Source: Siderastrea siderea (taxonomy: Eukaryota > Cnidaria > Anthozoa > Scleractinia > Rhizangiidae). From it: a stretch of 64,000 nt of DNA. The notes under the pieces are model-generated. The model searched no databases and had not been told where the DNA came from. It saw only the letters and a program-made list of their open reading frames with translations. Both the position numbers and the translations under genes were made by a program. The stretch lies in contig OZ034975.1 of NCBI GenBank assembly GCA_964030785.1, positions 46,526,569-46,590,568 on the forward strand, in the 5' to 3' direction. Shown here piece after piece: positions 1 through 12,300 of this stretch; position 1 is the stretch's first letter, and the number at the start of each line of letters is the position of its first letter.

Positions 1-1262
1 TTTTTTGAGTATAAACAATCGAATGCAGGTGAACAACATGCAGATGTATAACACGTTAAATCAGTTAATCAATAGAGTACCTTCAGACGATCCTTTTCTT
101 TAAAGCTTTTAACAGCTTTTAAAATACTTGTAATGTACCGACTGCAATTTTATCGTTTTATTTCTGAATGTTTTGCTTCTAATTTCGTTTTATTTTTGTA
201 AATGGGCACCAACATAATATTACATGACATGTAAAAGGCAATGTTTGTATATAAATTTCGACAGTGGACTAAATTTTTGCGGGAATTATTTTTTTCCGCG
301 GGAACTTTTTTTGTGCATCGTGAAAAAATCGCGAAAATCATAAAAATTTGAATCCCGAAAAAATTAGTGCCACAGTCAACCACACAGTATGTCAGCACGT
401 GCGATGTTTCTGGCTTTTTTGTCAGTTTGCTACGTGACTAGTCACGCAAGACTTGCATAAGTCACACAATGGCATGATCTTTTCTAACAAGGCACGCTTA
501 TTACTCGATTGTAGCCGTGTGTTCCAAAATGTAAGTCCGTGTGAGATAATGTGGAAAATAAAACAGAGCTTATCTATATATTTGTCTGGATACGGGAGTT
601 GCCACGTTCGTCAAGCACGATGTCACGCAAGAAGAAGACGTACGTGACTTTCAAGATCGGCTATTCTCTTCTGTTTGTAACATTACAGAATTAATTTTTG
701 TGACAAGTTACGCTTCCTACTAGATCCAAAATATTTGTCCATGGAAAAATGTTCTTTCCATTAGAAAGCCACAAAATTAAATTTCAATCCATTGAGCTGC
801 CGAGAAACATCTGAGAATGAGCTTCAGAAAGGACTGTTTTGTATTATTTTGTTTGCCCCATATTCACACTGTTGTCAGATATTTTACAGATTTTATCTCA
901 CTTTCTTCTTGTTTTGTCGTAATTTGAAGCCACACTTGTACGCATTAGCGTACCATCTATTGATCAATGACGCATACGAATTCGAAACCACTAATATAAA
1001 CTCAAACATTGATCTTTGATCACCCTCAAATCTGTAAGAAGCCCTGGGAACGATGTTGCACAATATTGGACACAGCTCACTTATGAGGTAAACTCTGTCT
1101 AAAAACCAATGCTTTTCGAATTCTCAACGCTACTCAAATAACCAACATCACAGTAGTGTACGTTGGTACACGCACGTTCATTCAATAACCATTTCCGTAC
1201 CTCTCAATGACAGCTGCAAAATAACTCACGCACGCTTTGCGTGCCTATGTTTTGTTTAATAG
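1..1262. other. 5' flank / intron upstream of the first visible ERCC5 exon
   Basis: I find no convincing coding exon here. The XPG-N domain (N-terminal nuclease half, with a conserved VD..W strand and an FDG.AP..K motif) was looked for on the + strand and not found, so the stretch is probably a 5' intron. A weak open segment at about 1036-1101 (after a TAAG, before GTAAAC) could be read as an exon but does not resemble XPG. The short open frames at 150-398, 453-647 and 792-1019 have no recognisable content. Confidence 0.5.
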
Positions 1263-4200
1263 CACCACTGCCATAAGGAGCAAGAGCCCAAGAGAACCAG
1301 ATGTATTTGAACTTTCACCTTTGCCATCAACAGCTACTGTAGGGGCCACAGATAATAGAAGGTGAGAAGAGAAACAACTAAGTAACAGTGGTCTAGATAA
1401 AAGCAGACAAACTACTATTTTTAAGAAATGAACAACTACTTTCAGTTTGACACAAGACATGTTTCGATCGTTCAACGATCACCATCAGTTGTGAGTTCGC
1501 TTACAATTGTGGTTTGAATTTGTACGAGCAATGGCGTAACATTTCAAACATGATATATTTCAAAGTTAACGTACAACATTTAAATGCGCGAGACATAGAA
1601 CAACTGTTGTTCGCGCAAGTCTAAATACATGGCAAAGAAAACAGTATAAATCACAAAGTAAATTACAATATTACCAAAAAATATATAAAAAAATAAAATT
1701 AAGTAACACAACACTAATGTATAAGAAAAATAACATAATATTAGAATGAAAGAGTTAAGTCAGCATGTTCGAGCAGCTTATTTAACGTGGGGTTTTCCCA
1801 GCGGATGTGAACAGCCTCTTTTCAAATTAGCTGCAGTCTATTGGGTGTGGAATCTACAATAGAAAAGCAGTTCTTAGAACAAAGCCTACGGCATGCCTCA
1901 GATTGTTGCAGATGTTGGAAAATATGTGAGTTCCTGTCCCTACTTAGATGCTTATGAATGCGCATTGAAAGATGACGGCTAGTTTCACCGACGTAACAGA
2001 CATTACATCCTGCACAAGAAAATTATTTTGTAGACAATTATGCGCGAATGGAGATCAAGAGGCACAGGATCCTTCACAATGAACATGCTACTGACTTTAT
2101 TATTATTTAAATTATTATATAATTATATAATATTGTAATTTACTTTGTAATTTATACTGTTTTCTTTGCCATGTATTTAGACTCGCATGCACGACAGTTG
2201 TTCTATGTCTCGCGCATCTAAATGTCGTGCGTTAACTTTGAAATATATCATGTTTGAAATGTTACGCCATTGCTTGTACAAATTCAAACCGCAATTGTAA
2301 GCGAACTCACAACTGATGATGATTGTTGAATGATCGAAACATGTCTTGTGTCAAACTGAAAGTAGTTGTTCATTTTTTAAAAATAAGTAACAGTGATAAT
2401 AATACTTATTTGATGGCCAGCAATGGATGTGTTGCACATGGTTCACTTTGAGTCATAACCTTGCAGTCTTGTGATAGATAGCCAGGTCAGAGAGACAGAA
2501 CAACTTACTCTCATTATCTCTTTGTCATATGGTGATTTAATTTTACTCAGTTCCCCAGAAGAGGAGGATTTAGAAGCTCCTATACTGGACCAGTTCCGCA
2601 GCCAACAGTTAGAGGTAAGGGAAAGGGTGCAAGGGGGGGGGGGGGGGGGGGGGCTAGACCTTGTCTAATTTCTTCACCTGTCACTACTTAAGTCTTGTTT
2701 CTATCTAATATTTTGATCGATAGTTATTATCGTTTTTATTGTTTATTTTTTTCAAACAGGAAACTTACCAGGATCCAGCTGCAATAAATATTGATTCAGA
2801 AGATTTCAAGGCCTTGCCAGCAGAAATTCAACATGAGTTGATCAAAGAGATTAAAGAAGAAAGAAAATGGATGAAAAAAGATGTGATGCCTGGGGTATGA
2901 CACTCTCTGATTCTTGCTGAAAACAGAAATCCTCCTCACTGACTTCCAGTCATTGCCTTGCATTTTAGTTCTGAGAATATGGCAATGTATCAAGATTGAT
3001 ACACCTAGTTTTGCATTGTGCATAAGTCTTTACTTCGTAATTAATGTCATCAACTAAATGTTGTTTTATGGTAGAACAATTGACACTTAAAATTAAGTTA
3101 CTTTACTTGATTTGACAGTTACCCCTGGTTTATTTCTTCCAACATGTACTTCATTGTTTTCATCTTTCTGCTTGGCAATGCATACCTTAAATAACTCTTT
3201 TGTCATTTAAATTTATATCTTTTTTCTTGTAAACAGTCATACATGTATTTTGTGTGCCATGATCAAGGATGTCACTATTAACAGCTCGGGAGGTCTGGCA
3301 AAAAAGTGTGTCAAATGTGCACTTAGTGTCCTGCAAAACTTGGTCCTTGGGGTAGCTCCCCCTCCTCCCCCCCCTGCTCCTCAAGTTGTTCTGTCACGAA
3401 CTAGAAACAGTGAAAACTATAACAATAAAAGAGACAAAGATGTGAGTGAAGTGATTTAAAAAAGTCTTTTTCAGTCTAATAAGTTAAACTTCTCAAATTC
3501 ACATTTCTCTTCATTGTAGCAAGCTGGTGATTTTTCCAGCTTTCAGCTGGAGGGAGTCTTAAAGCGAGGTAAAATGAACCAGCGACTTGATGAACTTTGT
3601 AAAGAAATGAACAACAGAAATTCAGGAGAGCTTGCAGGAGTTGCTCCTCATGACTCACTGGGAGAACACACAGCTGTTAAATCACAAAAGATTTTGTCAG
3701 AAGACACGGCTCATTATATTCTGATAAAGAATAATGGACAAGCTGCGGAGAAAGACCAGCAGGAAATGGGTAACGATAAGATTACACAGCATGTAATTGT
3801 TATGTTGAAGTCTGTTGAACATTTTAAGACTCATGATCTCAGCTCGTTGCTTTGAAGATCTTGTAGCCCTAGACATAAACAAAAAAAAGATGAAACTGTT
3901 TGTTTGTTTGTTGTTTCATCATTGATAATACATTGGATGGAGTTGTTCATTTACCCTTTCACTCCCAAGGTCGATTATGGAGACGTGTAATGTAGTTGTA
4001 AGTTTTGAGTCTGTGGATGAAATCTCTTTCACAGTACTATCGCATGGTACTATTTGTTGGGCAGGATTTGAAAAACGGAAAATTGTGAGTGTTCTTGGAT
4101 TTTTATTTTGGCCACTTCTAGGATTGAAAAGGTTAAAGCAATAATCAGCAGGTTATTGATATTTGATTTTTATTTTTCAGGGTCATCTTCAAAAGATTTC

Positions 4201-7200
4201 TCTGGTGAGGGAGGTTTTTTCCGTGAAGAACAAGACTGTGAGATAGTGAGTTGGACGAATCCTCGCCCTAAGCCGGTAGCTCCTCTTAAATCTCCAAACT
4301 TTGATCTTCCAGACCTTTGTTATAGTGATTCTGAAATCCAGTCTCCTCTTATGGATGTTGAAGAAGCTGGCATCTCACCCACAAGTTCTCAAATAAAGAA
4401 AAGTGTCTTTAGTTTCTCTCCAGTGAAAGATAAAAAGTCATTCAAGGAAACTGTGTTAAATATCGGTGATAATGTTAAAGATCAAGAAGATACTCAAAAC
4501 CTTGTTAACCATGGATCAGGAAACGAATTGGAGAGCTGTAATTATAGTGAAGCTTCCGAAGTGAAAAAGCTTTATAACAGACAAGAGCAGTATCTAGGAG
4601 GGATCTCAGCACAGGACGGCAATGAAGATGACAGTCTTCTCAAGCAGATTATGGACAAGAAAAGAGAGCTTGATGGTCTTATCAAAAAGTGGGAAAACTC
4701 CAAAAATGGGAAAACAGTGATTGATTTGACTGCTAGTGCACATAATGGGAATATTATTGCAGAAGGCGAAGAACTTGCTAGTCACAATTCAGATTCACTA
4801 GAGGCAATTAAACCACCAGAAAAAGAACAAGACTTAAATGCTGAAGAAATACAAAACATTCAGCGTGCTTTAGACACTGCTGATCAAATAGTTGAACAAG
4901 AAAAAACCGTGGATACTGTTTGTGTCAGTGAAAGTGATTCTGAAGCAAGTTCAGTAGAGGAAATCACAGCTTATATTAACCAGCCTAAGGTTGGTGTTAT
5001 TGAGGGCGCCAGAGGTGATAATGAAGTTTCACTGGAAGTGGATTCAAGTGGTGTTGCAAGTAAACCTCGGGGTCAAGTAAAGGAAAATCTTCAAGGTAAA
5101 TGAAATAAAGTAAAATAATAACAAATAACTTTTTTAAATGTTGAAGTATTTAGCTTGGCAGCGCTAACTGGGGATAGAAAAGAGGGAAGGTAAGATAAAA
5201 CTTAATGGAAAAACTTCTTTAAAACCCCAACTGGTGGGAGGCTAGACTTACCAGCTATATACAAACTTGGGTTACAAGTCCAGAGAAATACTGTGTTCCT
5301 TAATATCTGACTTGCGTTTGATTGCAGTATTGTAAATTTGTATAATTACATTGTATCTTTTTGCTTAATTATTACGAATTAGTCCTGTGTAACTATGGTA
5401 TGTCTTTGTTTCTTGCGATGTCTTCTAAGATAATTGTCTGCAGCGTTAAGGAGCGCATAATTTCAGTTTGAGCTTTAGATTTAGCACGTTATTGAGAGCA
5501 ATGTTCATATTTCCACCAGTTGAACCCGAACTCACTGATGATCGCAACATGGACAACACAGCGACTGCGAACACAGAACTTGAAACTGTTTCTTCTGAGA
5601 TTGTAATGGAGACCACGCCCTCAGTAGATAGCGCTATTGAGACAGATCAAGAAGATATTTCACCTGTTAGTGGAAAAATGCCGGTTGTGGAAATTCAAGA
5701 TTCATTGGAGGAGAGTAGAGTTGGTATGGTTGTAGACGAACAGGAAGCCGGGCTGTCTGGGCTCCCTGTGGAATGGCGAGGCGCTACAATGGTAAGACAG
5801 AAGACTTCGTAATGAATGTTATGTGAAAACTGTCACATTTCTACAAAGCCAGTAACGTTTCTGTATCATCCAGTAACTACTGTTCAATCAGTGACTGAGG
5901 TTTTATACATTGTCTTTCAGGAAAGTCTGGGCGAAATTCAGTTGGATATTGAAACAGAGCAGCAGTCTCTAGCAACAGAACAAGCGAGGCAGAACCGCAT
6001 TGCAGCGACAGTGTCCAATGAGATGTTCACTGAATGTCAGGTACTGAGTTATTTTATGCACGATGTGCGAATTTATATCAACACAACTCTTTACTCTACC
6101 TCAAAATAACCCTTATTCTACTTTATGAGTAGTTTCATGTTTAGAGCACTGAACGTCCGTCCTCTCCTTTTCCTCGATCCTTTTAATTTCCGTGACGATT
6201 GTCCTCATCTCCCGTCTTCAAAGTAAGGATCAAACGAGAACCACAGCTGACGAGAACAGGAGGAGAATTAACAACAGTTAACAGTGTTCAAGAGATTTTA
6301 AACTCATTGAGAACGTATGACAGTTACGTAGAGCAAAAATTCTAATAAAAAATTAAGCACTGCAGAATCGGTCGGTGAGAGCGTACAAGAGTAGACGAGA
6401 GCTAAAACTCGGTAATAGCACTCGAGTATGGACGACAGCGCCCTAGACTGCAGTTGCAGGAGAAAGGAGCGATCATGAACTCTTCTCGACTCTTGCTCAG
6501 TAAAATTTTTACCCTCTCCCTCTCAGGAGTGACGTTTGTACCTTACCCCTCCCTAAGGAGTTACTTCCTAACATTCGTACCTTGCCTCCCTCCCTTAGGA
6601 GCTGCTTCAGTTGTTTGGTGTCCCGTATGTTGTGAGCCCGATGGAAGCTGAAGCTCAGTGCGCTGCGTTAGATGTGCTGGGTTTGACAGAAGGTTCCATC
6701 ACAGATGACAGCGATATATTCCTGTTTGGAGGCTCGCGAGTTTACAAGAATATCTTCAACCAACAAAAGCACGCTGAGTTGTTCGTGAGCGATGCCGTGC
6801 AGAGAAATCTCGGTTAGTTTTTTCATTAAGCCCCCCCCCCCCACACCCTCTCCCCCCCCCCCAAAAAAAAACGATCAGAATATGAAGCAACAGCATGTAG
6901 CGGGAGGAAAAAGGTAACGGGTGCCAAGCGCGGGATTTGAGCGTTTAACGGGTGCGAAGAGCGGGAAAACATACGACCGGTGCCAAGCGCGGGAAAACAT
7001 ATAACGGGTACTAAGCGCGGGAAAACATATGACGGGGGCTAAGCGCGGGAAAGCGTGTAACGACTGCTCATAAACGATTGTCTTTGCTTTTCTACCTGAT
7101 TGGTTGAATAGACAATATCTTTATTCTGACTGGCTAAAATAATTTTAGTAGAGTTTAGTAAACGCAGAATCAAAAAGTAAACACTTGACTTTTTTTATTG

Positions 7201-9284
7201 TAGTTAGAAAACCTTCGTGATAAACGCAAAATCAGTTCAAAAGACATTGTCGATTGAGTCTTATATTTCGTTTTAGCACTGAACCGTTCGAGCCTTATCT
7301 GCATCGCTTTCATAACCGGAAGTGACTACACTGAGGGAATACAAGGTTTGTTTCGTTTTTAGGTTAGTTTTTCCGTTTTATTCCACTTGCATTCCTGCAT
7401 CCTTACCTTTCTTTACCTGTTTGCAGGTGTTGGGACAGTTGGCGCTATGGAGATTCTACACGAGTTTCCTGGCGAAGGTCTTGAAGGACTCAAGAAATTC
7501 AAGTAAGTTGAGGGTTATGCACAACTTGATGAACTGAGAAGCCTATGAACTAAAAGGTTTCCTCTGAAAGTTCGTTTACGAGTTAATACCTGTCCATCCC
7601 CGGTTTATTCTAGAGTGCGGCTTTGCGGGATTTCCGCAATTCGAAAGAAATGCCGCATGAAATTTACGTTGGGGCGTCAAATGGGGCCCACAAGGTGCCC
7701 AAAGATAAGTACAAATTTTCTGAAATTAAGTATTCGAAAATATCACCGACGACAAGACTGATATGACCGCCCCTCTATGCGTTGAAATTTATAACGTCTT
7801 ACTGTCTCAATTGCCTTTCTCTTCTTCGTTTCTGTGTTCGTATTCTGCACTTTTTTGAGTTATTATTATTATTATTATTATTATAATTTTTTTTTTTTTT
7901 TTTTACACCTTATTGTAACAGTTCACATTTACACAGGATTCACATGACTAAAAAAAAATATAAATAAATGAATAAATAAATAAATAAAATAAAATGGGGG
8001 GGGGGAGAACAAATTTGAGGTGAAGTAGACGAAGAGCGGGATAAAAAAAGGAAGGAAACCGGCTGAAAAAATTACTTAAGCAAAAATTGGTTTTGGATTA
8101 AAGAACGGAGGAGATTAAAGTAGTGTAAGAAGCCACTTCTTATAGTGCCTGGAGAATTTTGCACCATCTCTGCTGAAATTTGTTCTCTGAACCTGTCACC
8201 ATAGAAACTTTTGAAATTGAAATTGAACTTTTTTGAGTTGCTTCTGAGGTATTGTTTTCTTCTATGCATATATAACGATGATAACCTTAATAAACAGGGA
8301 AAGTCACCGTTTGCAAGCGACGAGAGCCATTAATTTACGAGACAAACATCAGCGATTCTGCAGTTACTCGCATCCAGGCCTTCTCAGTCGCTCCTTTCTT
8401 GGGCCCCCTTTCTTGAAAAAGCCCCCCCCCCCCTAAAATTACAGAAGGTAGCGCACTGAGCCCTCATTGGACAGTTTTTAGAATAAACCCTGTATCGTTA
8501 ACCCTCTTCCGATAAATTCTGGTCATTTGTTGTGTAAAAACCATTATTGTTGGTTCTCTGTGATCAAGTTAACGTCCCATTTTCAAGTCCATTTTGTAAT
8601 CCACTTTCATACACCGCAGCGTAAGCCACCTTGCTTCTTAATGTGTTCCTATCGTTCGTTCAGTGTTGTTCTACCGGTACAAGCCATTCTCCATTATTGT
8701 AGCTCATTTTGTTCCGCTTGTGTTGCAGATTGTGGCACGATGAAGCACAGCAGCAAAAAAAGATTCCTCAAGAAACTAAAGTTAAAAGACAAATGGTAAG
8801 AAAAAAGTGCACGCTTCTTTGAGAAACGTCGGTAGTTCGAAACCTCAGGATGTCTCTATCCTCTCTTTTTGTCCTGTATAGGTTGGTCCCGGCAACTTGT
8901 AAAGAAAATATTAACAGAATACTGGACAGGGGTAAACTGCTATGGGCTAGTTTACAAGCAAGTCTAAACCCTGACAACGGGGTGGGTGGCGGGGAGGGGG
9001 GCGCCGTGATTCACTTCGGGCTGTAGAATTCCGCTTCTGTCCAAAGGACAGCTCTTAATTTTGTTGTTGTGGTATTTTTCAGAGGTCTGTGGTCTTACCA
9101 GGTGATTTTCCTTCTGAAGAAGTCTTTGAAGCTTATCTTAATCCCGTAGTTGATGGATCAACGGAGCAGTTTGAGTGGGGAAAACCAGATCTACATTCTC
9201 TCAGATTATATCCTTCATAAACCAAGTGGTGGCATTATTAAACAAGCTACAGGCTTTTTGTAACCCCTTTTGCGAAAACATTTT

Positions 9285-9355
<71 letters not shown>

Positions 9356-12300
9356 TTTATTAACGTGTCAAAAACTGTAGTAGCTGAGGGGAAAAGTCCC
9401 CTCTACTAATTGTGGACACCTAACCTGCCTAATTTAAAGGGCAACTCCCAGGTCAAAAGGTAAATTTCGTTTAAAGGTGTCTTTAACAAGTAGAATACTG
9501 ATATATTTTTTTCGATTTGAAGCTCTGTTTGACTTTTTGCACAGAAGAACAAAGTAAAATTGCCGTCAGGATTTCAAAAAGCCCTGTTTTGTCACATGGT
9601 GCTATGACGTCGGACGTGTGTAAGTCCAGTATGGCGGACAGTGACTTGTTGAGTCAGTCTTTTTTTGAACAGAGGGACTCCGACGGCGAAGGCTCAGACA
9701 CCGAACTTATGACGTCTAATTCAAATTATAGTACAACACTAAATTTTGGCTTGCTCCCATGCATTGGTCGAAATCGATCACGTGAAGCGATAGTGTCTCT
9801 CCTCGGCGGGCGCCTATCAGCGCATAGTGCCCCTTTTTGGCAATTTTCCCTCAAAATTTAGCGTTGCACAATAAAAACTAAAAGAGTCCTCCTGTCTCGT
9901 GCCCTATGTGTGATAGGTTCCCTCGGAAATTTGATGTTCAAACTTCATATAAGCCCTCGAACTACGTTCTCGGGCTAAAATTTGTTGTGAACATCAAATT
10001 TCCTCGGGTAACCTATCACACGATAGTGCCTTCGGCAGAATAACTCTATTGTTTAAATAGAAGTGGTCCCGTAACATTATCGTCAGTTACTGATAAGACC
10101 CCCTAGTTTTTTTTCTATATTTTCTTAGCTTGTTTTCTTAGCTTGTTTGATAGCCTCATGATGTTGTAAGGAGAAACTATATGTTGATCAGTCCTTAACA
10201 TGCTCACGTTCGCTTCAGAGAAACTTGGTTGGTCTTCTGCTAGAACAGATGAACTTCTGCTACCTGTGTTGAAACAACTCAACAAAGACGAGGTGAGATT
10301 GGATTATCAGTTCTCCTTTCTAAATACCCTGCATTATTTTTTATACTTGTTGGGGGAATTTTGCGATACGTCAAAACAACACCCACTAGGCGATGTTTTC
10401 AAGTGTCATCCCCCCTCCTTAACATTTTATTCAAGATGTAAAGAGGAAACGGATGATGATCACTGTCAAGAACTCACCTTACCGTGAAATGCAAAAAGTA
10501 GCAATTTTCTCTCATAAGTTTGCGAGAGGAGGTACGGTCCTCGAATACTTACAGTCGACGCGCACACCCAAGTCTAGCGCGCCCATTCTCACACACCACA
10601 CTCACTCGAGACACTTTATACTGCTGCCGCAGCCGTTTACACAACTGAAGAATAACTCGTAGTGCAGCAAAAATACTAAACGTCGTGCAGTCTACTCGCT
10701 TTCCTGTTTCTCGTACTTTTTTGTTCTCGTGACCGATTATAAGGCGGCGTTTTACCTTAGACAGTGGTTTAACGTTGTACGGTCACGTAAAGCAACTAAG
10801 GGGGTTTGCCGACAGTCGATACGAAGATTTGTAACGAATGTGCGATTACCCTCTACATTTATATCAGAAATATTATTATTTACTGTGCTAATCCAGAAAC
10901 CTTGAACACTTTCTTTAAACTACGAAAGCATCATGGAGAAAATAGAAGACGAATTGTAGTTTCAGAAAAAGGATCTGCTTTCTGGCTCCGTCGTTGTCTG
11001 TTTACATTTCCAGCGGTTTGAGCTCTCGTTGAATGAGTAGCTACGAAAATTTGCATATTCGCACGTTAATTGATTTGGGCACAGAGTAAAAATCTTAAAC
11101 CGTCATTTATCATCATTAAGTAAGTGTCTTCTATGACAAAGATAATCCCCCCCCCCCCCCCCCACCACCACCCGCGCAAAAAAAAAGAATGGAATGGAAA
11201 TAGAACTAGCGCGGGAAAGCGTGCAACTGGTGCCTAGCGCGGGAGAGCATGTATGCAACTGGTGCCAAGCGCGGGAGATCATGTATGCAACTGGTGCCAA
11301 GGGTTCTCATTCTATTTCGTGTAGTTAGTTGGAGCGCGTAAAACGGGTTTTAACTTTATTCCCGGAAAACACCTTTCTTTTTTCTGAATAAAACGCGAAC
11401 GTATTTTCTTGTGGTTCTTGTTGCAGACGCAGTTGAAAATCAACCAGTTTTTCCAAGTGAAGTTCCAAGAAACAAGAAACATAAAAAGCAAGCGGATACG
11501 TCAGGTGTTAAATCGTACGTTCAATCCATCAGTCGGGAGTGATAGCGAACATGTAGACAAAACTAACAAAAAAGAAAAGAAATCTAATGATGAAACCCCA
11601 ATTGAAGAAACAAAACATCGGCGAGGTCGTAATAAAAAGAGGTTGCACTCAACGGAAGTAAATTCCAAAGAACTAGAAGAAAGAGAAGGAGGTGTAAATC
11701 GACCGAAACGTGCAAAGGAGGGAGCTGCTGAAGATGTTGCACACTCTTTTGTTGTAAGCCGCTGTAAAGGAAGTAATAGAGGCCGTGGGCGCGGGCGCGA
11801 CCGAAAGATAGTGCACAGGAACGAAACTGGCGTTAAATCAGCACCCAGTTTGGACTTAACAGTTGAAATAACTCCTTTGGAGTTGCGTAATCAAGGAAAT
11901 AGTTTTCAAGTTTCTCAGAAGAACCACAAACCATCCTCTTGTAGAGGACGCAATCAGCGTGCTTTCGCTCAACCTTCGACTTCGGCTGAGAACGAAACAG
12001 AAGGATCAACAGCCAGTCTGCGCGTTAAAAACGCAAACAGTAGAAATAAACAGCGTAGTAATTCTGTTCGCCATCGCGACAAGAACCCTAAGAATCTTGC
12101 AGAACAAGATAATTCAAGTTCTGATAGCACAGATAGCGATGAAGATGAAGAGAACATTTATTCGGGACCAAAACCTGTCTCTGTATTTTGCCAGGGGAGG
12201 GGTAGGGGGAAGGGAAATGAACGAGGGAGGGGTAAGATCCGTGTGAACCTTGCTGAGCAGGAGACTTCCTCTTCTGAGAGTACAGACAGTGAAGATAATA

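Larger units (their letters stand above)
1379..2395 (-). mobile_element. 5'-truncated Penelope-like retroelement with target duplication
   Basis: The element proper is 1391-2383, in the ERCC5 intron between exons 1263-1361 and 2551-2614. It is flanked by a 12-bp direct repeat taagtaacagtg (1379-1390 and 2384-2395). Two near-identical inverted arms (1416-1673 and 2129-2385) surround a minus-strand GIY-YIG coding remnant (1741-2022). Each arm holds a hammerhead-type motif. Terminal repeats in inverted orientation, 5' truncation, a C-terminal GIY-YIG domain and hammerhead motifs are known hallmarks of Penelope-like elements. The reverse transcriptase part is gone. Without the insertion the host intron would be only about 0.2 kb. 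Confidence 0.85.
9208..10207 (+). other. U12-type AT-AC intron of ERCC5
   Basis: Exon 9083-9207 has no usable GT or GC donor before its frame closes. The donor reads ATATCCTT (9208-9215), the U12 AT-AC consensus. The 3' end has branch-site consensus TCCTTAAC (10192-10199) followed 8 nt later by terminal AC (10206-10207). Splicing there joins AGA TT|G TTC and gives [11 protein letters not shown], matching the XPG family alignment. The intron is 1000 nt and holds an AAT microsatellite and a foldback element. Confidence 0.93.

Noticed and set aside
2467..2550. Longer form of the ERCC5 exon starting at 2467
   Set aside because: It is in frame with a fair acceptor, but the 84 extra bases code a hydrophobic stretch absent from the family, while the 2551 acceptor gives a continuous alignment.
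3250..3459. Open frame with a proline run in an ERCC5 intron
   Set aside because: The flanking exons 2760-2894 and 3520-3769 join in frame without it and match the family.
9517..9861. 114-codon ORF within the U12 intron
   Set aside because: No splice support and no recognisable domain; its 3' end runs toward repeat sequence.
10219..10292. GT-AG splicing at the TTCAG ending at 10218
   Set aside because: No GT donor exists in the partner exon, and this acceptor drops the FAS residues; the AT-AC pair explains both ends.
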